NCBI GenBank assembly: GCA_007128675.1
Contig: SKWY01000406.1
Span: 1 to 11,565, forward strand
Direction: 5' to 3'
DNA: 11,565 nt
Source of the DNA: Deltaproteobacteria bacterium
GTDB taxonomy: Bacteria > Myxococcota > Myxococcia > SLRQ01
Shown in pieces: positions 6,501 to 11,565 of the stretch. A model generated the notes under the pieces. That model saw only the letters and a program-made list of their open reading frames with translations, had not been told where the DNA came from and made no database searches. Position 1 is the stretch's first letter. Each line of letters starts with the position of its first letter. A program made the position numbers and the translations under genes.

Positions 6501-7640
6501 TTAGAACCGCTCCTCGTCGGAGCCTGCCTCGAGCTTTGCGCAAAAGTTCGAAACCCATTCCTCTAGATAAGTCTCCGGCAGCGCCAGCTCGATCCTGAAG
6601 AGAGAGTCACCACGCCCGCCGGGTATTACGCGCGCAAGCTCCAGCAGATCAGCGAACTTTTCGTCGCCGTGGCGGCGCGCCGCCGTTCGCGCTACCGACA
6701 GGCCACCAGCGAGCAGGCGAGAAAGATCGGCGGCAGCCTCGGGTGATGTTGCCTCCAGGGCTCCGACGAGACCCACATCTCCGGAAGCCGATAGATTGAA
6801 CCGAGCGGAGGTCAGAAGCTCTTCGGTCTGGCGTGCCAGATCGGGATCGAGGGAGGCAAGGAGCTCCACCAGCATCTCCTTGGTCAGGGCGCCATACATC
6901 TCGCCATAGGTATGCTCCGGGCTCAAAGGCCGGTTCTCGGGGGTCGCTCGTCCCTCCAGGAGATCGATTCTTCGCCTAATCTGCTCCTCATTCTCACCAA
7001 AGAGCACGAACTGGTCACGCCACACGGCGACAGGTTCTTGAACGAGTTCATAAATCACTGCGTCGCCATGCCGCTCGGTCACAACAGAGACATCCTTCAG
7101 CGCCTCATCCCATGCCCCCCTCGGAAAATGCCCAGAAACGAGCATTCCAGGCAGGCCGCCGTCGACGAAGATGGCCACTCGATCCAAATCCTCGATGAAG
7201 TCTATTCCCGTGGCCTCGTGGATCTCGTCAAGCATTTCCCGGAGTGGCCCCTGAACGCAGGAGACAACTCGATTGCCCAGGGGACTATGCCGAAAGGCGC
7301 TCACCTCCATGACTACAGCCCCCGAGGAAGCTCCAGCCAACGCGTCCAGAAAGGGATCACGATAGACCGGCTCGGGTTGCTCCAGATCATCGGTCTCTTC
7401 TTCTTCCTGGCCGGGCATGGGTGGCAGCGGAGCCATGGGCACCAGGCGCACATTGGCCCGCTCCAGATGCTCATCCGTCATCCGGCGAGGAAACTCGACC
7501 CGCGGTGGATCGGGCCGCTCGATCCTTCCATCCCACATGAGAAGCGCACCACCCACGAGTAGGAGCACGGCGCAGACGAGCCAGATGCTTCCACGCACCC
7601 TTTTCGCGCTATCCTGCTGATGCTGTCTTTGCGGACTCAT
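6501..7640 (-). CDS. Membrane-anchored protein of unknown function, third gene of the ABC transporter operon
   Basis: The 379-residue product has a short basic N-terminus, one membrane segment (19-36) and then a large part predicted to face the periplasm. Residues 40-98 are Pro- and Glu-rich and look disordered (QEEEETDD at 78-85). The globular part (~100-370) contains GIDFIEDLDRVAIFVDGG (145-162) followed by a Gly-rich strand and an amphipathic helix, a pattern met in large uncharacterised proteins of deltaproteobacteria; I do not recognise a named family or catalytic motif. The start chosen is ATG 7640, with GGAAA a few bases upstream, 28 bp after the permease stop; an earlier in-frame ATG at 7703 would overlap the permease and spoil the short-N, single-anchor layout. 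Position suggests it is a partner of the transporter, but this is inference. Confidence 0.78.
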   Translation of the reverse strand: MSPQRQHQQDSAKRVRGSIWLVCAVLLLVGGALLMWDGRIERPDPPRVEFPRRMTDEHLERANVRLVPMAPLPPMPGQEEEETDDLEQPEPVYRDPFLDALAGASSGAVVMEVSAFRHSPLGNRVVSCVQGPLREMLDEIHEATGIDFIEDLDRVAIFVDGGLPGMLVSGHFPRGAWDEALKDVSVVTERHGDAVIYELVQEPVAVWRDQFVLFGENEEQIRRRIDLLEGRATPENRPLSPEHTYGEMYGALTKEMLVELLASLDPDLARQTEELLTSARFNLSASGDVGLVGALEATSPEAAADLSRLLAGGLSVARTAARRHGDEKFADLLELARVIPGGRGDSLFRIELALPETYLEEWVSNFCAKLEAGSDEERF

Positions 7641-7668
7641 TTGGTTTCCGTGAAAAAAAGATGTGGAA

Positions 7669-8505
7669 TTAGAAATCCATGCGCTCGATGCGCCATGCGG
7701 CAACGAATGTCATGGAGACTCCGAAAAGAAGCATACCAAGCAGCAGCCGAAGCAGAGCGCCCATGGAAAGGGGCGCCGAAGCTGCGATATCCGCGGAGGC
7801 CTGGGCAAGAGTAACGAAACGGGGCATCAGGGCCGTGAAAGCCTCGAAGATGCCTCGCCATATTCCCGGGTTGAACAGGCTCGCAAGGTCTGCCCGGAAG
7901 CTCGAGATGATCCCGGCGAGCAGCACGCCGGCCCCCACGGCGGCCGAAAGCGCGGCACTGCGGACAAAGGTAGCGGCTGCGAGCATGGCTCCGTAGATCG
8001 CCGAGAATCCGATGCCGGCGAGCACGGCCGAGTAGAGCGGTCCCATCGTCCAGATCCCGCTCTTCACGCCCAACACGACCGTAAACCCCAACGCTCCATA
8101 GAGACCGCCGATAATCGCGATCGTCAGCACGCCAAGAAAGGTCCCCGCTATAAGCTCGACCCGTCTTACCGGCAGCGACAAGAGGTGCTCTATTCGGCCA
8201 GGGGACAGGAGGCTGGGCGCGAAGTCGGCACAGGCCAGTGTGCCGAACACAATCCCTCCGAAGAAGATCACGTAAGCGCAGGCTCTATACAGCGGACGGA
8301 GCACGACATCCACGGCTTGCATGGGTCCACTGATGTCGTCGCCAAATAGCCTGGTGGCAGCGAGGGTTCCTTCGACCACGTCGAGCTGAAGAGAAAGGGC
8401 GAGCCCAATGAGAAAGAGCGTAATCGCGCCACCGAGCGCAAGAAACCACCTTCGGCGAGCGGCCTCGTACAACAGATCCAGCGCCACCGCGAAGACGCGC
8501 ATCAT
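7669..8505 (-). CDS. ABC-2 type transporter permease
   Basis: The 278-residue integral membrane protein has about six membrane segments (near 21-40, 72-94, 115-145, 152-178, 184-201 and 249-270). Before segment 3 it carries the ABC-2 hallmark of a short amphipathic stretch, RIEHLLSLPVRR (104-115). It should form the channel with the upstream ATPase. The start overlaps the ATPase stop by 4 bp (ATGA), a sign of translational coupling. Two adjacent ATGs exist: 8505 and 8502. GAGGAGG at 8510-8516 lies 4 nt from the first and 7 nt from the second, so 8502 may be the one used. Length and layout suit NatB/YhaP-like or Gld-like export or drug-resistance permeases. Substrate cannot be told from sequence. 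Confidence 0.87.
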   Translation of the reverse strand: MMRVFAVALDLLYEAARRRWFLALGGAITLFLIGLALSLQLDVVEGTLAATRLFGDDISGPMQAVDVVLRPLYRACAYVIFFGGIVFGTLACADFAPSLLSPGRIEHLLSLPVRRVELIAGTFLGVLTIAIIGGLYGALGFTVVLGVKSGIWTMGPLYSAVLAGIGFSAIYGAMLAAATFVRSAALSAAVGAGVLLAGIISSFRADLASLFNPGIWRGIFEAFTALMPRFVTLAQASADIAASAPLSMGALLRLLLGMLLFGVSMTFVAAWRIERMDF

Positions 8506-9527
8506 GCTGCCTCCTCACCATCTTGCACCGAGGCCCCGGAAGATTCGAGATCATGATCGCGCCCCTCGATCCCAGGTTCGACGTTTGCGGGACGCTCTTG
8601 CTTTCCGCCCCTAACTGAATCGACGACCCGGGCAAGCAGAGACTCCAGATCTCGGCCAACCGGAACCACCTCCACCACGTTGGCTCCCGCCTCATGGAGA
8701 GCCGCAAGGCCCGAGTTGAACGTCCCCGCGTCAGTACCCTCGAAGCGCCACCAGGGCCCCTTCTCGTCGAGGGCAAAGCCAACCGTCTTCGCCAGCTGTG
8801 CCGGTGGAGGGTCCAGGAATCGCACTCGCCAGCCCTCCAGCGAATCGCAAAGGCTCTCGACCGAACCTTGGCACATCAGACGCCCCCGATGCAGCACGGC
8901 GAGATGATCGCTGATCTTCTCGATCTCCGAGAGCATGTGCGAGTTCAAGAAGACCGTAGCCCCCCGCCTCCTTTCCTCCATGAGAATGTTGCGAACCGTG
9001 ACTCTTCCGAGGGGATCGATTCCGTCGGTGGGCTCATCCAGGACAAGGAGCTCGGGCGAGCCTAGAAGCGCGGCCGCCAAGCCGAGACGCTGGCGCATGC
9101 CCTTCGAGAATCCGCCTACTCTCCTACCGGCATCGGCTAGCAGGTCGACGCGGGAGAGCTGCCTGTCGATCTCCTCCTTCGGCCGTTTGAGCCCCTTTAT
9201 GCGCGCGATGCTGGCTAGAAAAGCAGGAGGAGTCCAGGCGCCGGGGAGGTAGAGGCGTTCCGGAAGGTAACCAATGCGCCTGCGTACCGAGATCTCCTCC
9301 GGGCTTCCTCCAAGCACCTTCACATCCCCACTAGTAGGCCGCACCACACCGAGGACGGCCTTGATGAAGGTGGTCTTGCCCGCTCCATTGAGGCCAACGA
9401 GCCCAAAGACGAGCCCCGGCGGAACGCGGATGTCGACCTCGTCGAGGGCCCGAATGCTCCTGCCCAGACGAAATACACTTCCACCATAGACCTTCGAGAG
9501 GCCGGTTGCTCGAATAGCAAAGCTCAC
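8502..9527 (-). CDS. ABC transporter ATP-binding protein (ABC-2 / CcmA-like class)
   Basis: The 341-residue nucleotide-binding subunit has all core motifs: Walker A GLNGAGKT (45-52), signature FSKGMRQRLGLA (140-151), Walker B LLVLDEP (160-166), D-loop GIDP (169-172) and H-loop His in NSHML (H197). The Q-loop position reads YLPE (87-90), common in this exporter class in place of Gln. After ~220 comes a ~120-residue C-terminal region typical of these ATPases, followed by a charged, probably flexible tail. The start is GTG 9527; no in-frame ATG lies just upstream and the ribosome site is weak. It is the first gene of an operon with the permease and the anchored protein. The transported substrate is unknown. 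Confidence 0.92.
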   Translation of the reverse strand: MSFAIRATGLSKVYGGSVFRLGRSIRALDEVDIRVPPGLVFGLVGLNGAGKTTFIKAVLGVVRPTSGDVKVLGGSPEEISVRRRIGYLPERLYLPGAWTPPAFLASIARIKGLKRPKEEIDRQLSRVDLLADAGRRVGGFSKGMRQRLGLAAALLGSPELLVLDEPTDGIDPLGRVTVRNILMEERRRGATVFLNSHMLSEIEKISDHLAVLHRGRLMCQGSVESLCDSLEGWRVRFLDPPPAQLAKTVGFALDEKGPWWRFEGTDAGTFNSGLAALHEAGANVVEVVPVGRDLESLLARVVDSVRGGKQERPANVEPGIEGRDHDLESSGASVQDGEEAA

Positions 9528-9629
9528 GGGCCTGATGATGCGCAGCTTCCCTGCCCCAAGGCAACTACACAGACGCCGTCAAAGTCCTCGCTAGCGTCGG
9601 CTGGAGCATGGGACAAAAATGGTCTGTCG

Positions 9630-9653
9630 CCAGCGGCTCTCTCCAGCCGCTGG
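9630..9653 (-). terminator. GC-rich hairpin after the FGE-like gene, possible terminator
   Basis: CCAGCGGCT and AGCCGCTGG form a perfect 9-bp stem with a 6-nt loop, 60 bp past the stop of the FGE-like gene. On the minus strand a run of five T (opposite 9615-9619) follows, but about 10 nt after the stem, farther than ideal. The plus strand has no T run. It could equally be a leader structure of the downstream ABC operon. Confidence 0.45.
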
Positions 9654-9713
9654 AAAACGAGAGTAGCTGTCGAGGCGAGCGTCTTCGTTTGGAAGACACG
9701 GCCGCCCCCTCGT

Positions 9714-10577
9714 CTATCCGCAGCAACGAATACCCATGTGGGCGCTGCCATACTCCGGAAGACCTGGGTACCGGTAGGATGCCCGCAGAAGCTCTCCTTG
9801 GACCTGGCTGCCACCGCCACGACCCACTCGATGCTCCCCCCGTGGCTCATCCACCCACGCACTCCCATCGGCCGGGGCGCCATCATAGGTGTCATGCCAG
9901 TCATCCTCCACCCACTCCCAGACATTACCCAGCATATCCAGCGCCCCATAGGGGCTGGCGCCTGCTGGCCGCGACCCTACGGGCCAAGTAGATCCCGTCC
10001 CGCAGCCCGGGCCGCCGGCCTCATCTCCTTCGTTGAAGATTGCATGCTCGCACGTGGCGGGCTCGTTGCCCCAGGGATACTTTCGGCCATCGGTTCCCCT
10101 TGCCGCCTTCTCCCACTCCGCCTCGGTGCATAGCCGACGGCCAAGCCATAGGCAAAAGTCCCTCGCCTGATACCAATCGACGCAGTTCACCGGATGATCG
10201 TCTCGTCCCTGCTCGTCCCAATTGCAGTCTTCCGTCTGGGAGACAGGCTCCGAGCATTCGTCGGCCTCGACGCAAGCCGCGTAGATCTCGACTGTCGCCT
10301 CGTACACGTCCACCGAGAACTCCAAGACATCGACCGAGCGGTACGGATGCTCCCTGTCCCAGCATTCGGCATCTACCTCCTCGTTGCAGCCCATCATGAA
10401 CGCCCCCTCGGGCACGACGACCATTGGAGGAACGCAGATGCCCTCCTCGCAGACATATGGCGAGGCGCAGGTGTCGCTCTGGGAGCAAGGGTGTCCGGGG
10501 GCTACTCGATCAGCCTTTGCTCCGCATCCCGCTAGAACCATGACGAGTAGAGCCACGACAAACATGATCTTACTCAC
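9714..10577 (-). CDS. Lipoprotein with formylglycine-generating-enzyme-like (SUMF1/FGE-sulfatase) domain
   Basis: The 287-residue product has a lipoprotein signal peptide with lipobox VLAGC (C18), so it is likely anchored at a membrane. A short Cys-rich module with four Cys (31-48) follows, of the kind seen in many myxobacterial lipoproteins. Residues ~52-286 match the FGE-sulfatase fold: VPEGAFMMG, DDHPVNCVDW, RLCTEAEWEKAAR, YPWGN, MLGNVWEW and GGGS near the end. True FGE carries two catalytic Cys just after the GGS motif; here that stretch reads GGSQVQGE and has none, so sulfatase activation is unlikely and a binding or structural role, or another chemistry, is more probable. The start is GTG 10577 with GGAG 7 nt upstream. 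It stands alone with ~200 bp on each side. Family is firm; function unknown. Confidence 0.87.
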   Translation of the reverse strand: MSKIMFVVALLVMVLAGCGAKADRVAPGHPCSQSDTCASPYVCEEGICVPPMVVVPEGAFMMGCNEEVDAECWDREHPYRSVDVLEFSVDVYEATVEIYAACVEADECSEPVSQTEDCNWDEQGRDDHPVNCVDWYQARDFCLWLGRRLCTEAEWEKAARGTDGRKYPWGNEPATCEHAIFNEGDEAGGPGCGTGSTWPVGSRPAGASPYGALDMLGNVWEWVEDDWHDTYDGAPADGSAWVDEPRGEHRVGRGGGSQVQGELLRASYRYPGLPEYGSAHMGIRCCG

Positions 10578-10781
10578 TGTTACACTCCACTCTGCCTCGA
10601 CGAGGCGTTGCTCTTTCCAAAAGAAGCCTTGCGAGAATGGTTATCTCCAATCAGACTCAAACGAAAAGCGGGCGTCCTTGGCACAGAACAAAGACCCTGA
10701 CATCTTACCCCCGCGATCTGGCCCAGCGTCCGGCAGCCGATTTCCACTGCCCATCCATTTAGGTGGTCGCTGCCTTGGTCT
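10578..10781. other. Intergenic gap upstream of the FGE-like lipoprotein gene
   Basis: These 204 bp must hold the promoter of the lipoprotein gene and any terminator of the kinase gene. GGAG at 10585-10588 (minus strand) is the ribosome site for GTG 10577. No convincing terminator hairpin or -35/-10 pair was found. Confidence 0.4.
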
Positions 10782-11462
10782 CTAGCTGGCAATCGCCTGC
10801 TCGGGAGCGGGCATTTTGCCATCGGTGGACTTGCCCGCGAGGGCATTGTCGACCAAATCCAGCAGCAATTTGCGGCCGGACTCCGAGCGAATGTCGTTGC
10901 CATGCACATCGAAACGCACCACGGGGATCCCGTACTTCTCCTTGCAGACCATGGGAAACGACACATAGTAGCCGGACAGACCCGTCAAGAACTCCTCGGG
11001 AATAGACTGCTCCTCTTTCCGGCCTCGGAGGCGAATCCTGCGCAACAGATTGGTGGAGGCGGGACCCTCTAGGACGACGACTAGATCGGGCCGATGGAGA
11101 TCCCGGGTCAACCTCTCGAAGTACTCGAAGTAGAGATCGAGCTCTGGCTGACTCATATGACCCAACCCGTGCAGGTACTTCGCGAAGATCTCGGGATCCT
11201 CGTACAGGGTTCGATCCTGTACGCAGCTTTTGGGCACCGTCGCGATGAGTTCGTGATGCTCCACTCGGCGAATCAGAAACTCGAGTTGAAGCGTGAAGGA
11301 CCAACGCTTCATGTCGGAGTAGTAACGAGCAAGGAAGCGGTTGTCGATCACGGGCTCATCGAAAAGCTCGTAGCCCATGTGCTGGCTGATGATCTTCGCC
11401 GCGGTAGTCTTCCCCGTTCCGATGTTGCCGGCCAGGGCCAAAAAGCGCTTGTTCTCACCCAT
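10782..11462 (-). CDS. Deoxynucleoside kinase (dCK/dGK/dNK family)
   Basis: The 226-residue cytoplasmic enzyme is predicted to transfer phosphate from ATP to the 5'-OH of a deoxynucleoside in nucleotide salvage. Visible motifs are the P-loop GNIGTGKT (12-19), the catalytic Glu in DEPVID (E36), Q59 in LQLEFLIRR for base contact, the DR[ST] motif as DRT (83-85) followed by LYEDPEIFA, and the Arg-rich lid RRIRLRGRKEE (141-151). Length fits bacterial family members (~205-225). Deoxyadenosine/deoxyguanosine versus deoxycytidine preference cannot be settled by eye, so no symbol is given. The start is ATG 11462; an in-frame TGA lies a few codons upstream and no strong Shine-Dalgarno is seen. It is followed by a ~200-bp gap, so it is probably a single-gene unit. 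Confidence 0.93.
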   Translation of the reverse strand: MGENKRFLALAGNIGTGKTTAAKIISQHMGYELFDEPVIDNRFLARYYSDMKRWSFTLQLEFLIRRVEHHELIATVPKSCVQDRTLYEDPEIFAKYLHGLGHMSQPELDLYFEYFERLTRDLHRPDLVVVLEGPASTNLLRRIRLRGRKEEQSIPEEFLTGLSGYYVSFPMVCKEKYGIPVVRFDVHGNDIRSESGRKLLLDLVDNALAGKSTDGKMPAPEQAIAS

Positions 11463-11565
11463 GCGCCGGGACTCTACTCAAGATCGAGCCTAGCCCTCAA
11501 GCAGTTTGAGCTCAGCTTTTGCTCGATGGCACTTCGATCACTACTCGCGAGGCGGGAACCTTGCC

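Noticed and set aside
7641..7703. Earlier ATG (7703) for the anchored protein
   Set aside because: It would overlap the permease gene and add 21 residues before the basic N-region; ATG 7640 has a ribosome site and normal operon spacing.
9524..9949. Minus-strand frame overlapping the FGE-like gene and the spacer
   Set aside because: It is out of frame with the FGE-like domain, which is intact to its own stop; no family likeness in the extra frame.

Overview
The window (about 60% G+C by eye) reads as chromosome of a Gram-negative, GC-rich bacterium. The likeliest source is a myxobacterium or relative (Myxococcota, formerly Deltaproteobacteria). The clues are many exported lipoproteins with Cys-rich spacers, a formylglycine-generating-enzyme-like lipoprotein, multi-domain secreted wall enzymes with repeated beta domains, wide gaps between genes and a stand-alone deoxynucleoside kinase. 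This assignment is inference from protein style, not from a marker gene.

Left part (1-6322): three exported peptidoglycan hydrolases from three unrelated families lie side by side. (i) A GerMN plus Amidase_3 N-acetylmuramoyl-L-alanine amidase is on the minus strand and is cut by the left edge of the window. (ii) An M23-type (LytM/lysostaphin-like) metallopeptidase is on the minus strand, membrane- or lipid-anchored, with three copies of a ~107-residue beta domain and a 55-residue Pro-Glu/Asp spacer. (iii) A PGRP/Amidase_2 amidase is on the plus strand, divergent from the M23 gene, with four carboxypeptidase-regulatory-like repeats. Zinc-binding or catalytic residues can be seen in all three. 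A 400-bp divergent spacer between (ii) and (iii) holds the promoters.

Middle part (6501-9527): a compact minus-strand operon codes for an ABC ATPase, an ABC-2 type permease (4-bp ATGA overlap) and a membrane-anchored protein of unknown function 28 bp downstream. It runs towards the PGRP gene, with a 178-bp convergent gap between them.

Right part (9714-11462): two single minus-strand genes follow. One is a lipoprotein with an FGE/SUMF1-like domain that lacks the catalytic cysteines of true FGE. The other is a deoxynucleoside kinase of the dCK/dGK family. A GC-rich hairpin after the FGE-like gene is a possible terminator.

The wall-hydrolase group is the most interesting part. Three enzymes that could cut both the amide bond between glycan and stem peptide and the peptide cross-links are encoded together, each carrying different accessory domains that look like targeting or spacer modules. 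No mobile element, CRISPR array, tRNA or rRNA was seen. No wholly new system can be proved from this sequence alone.
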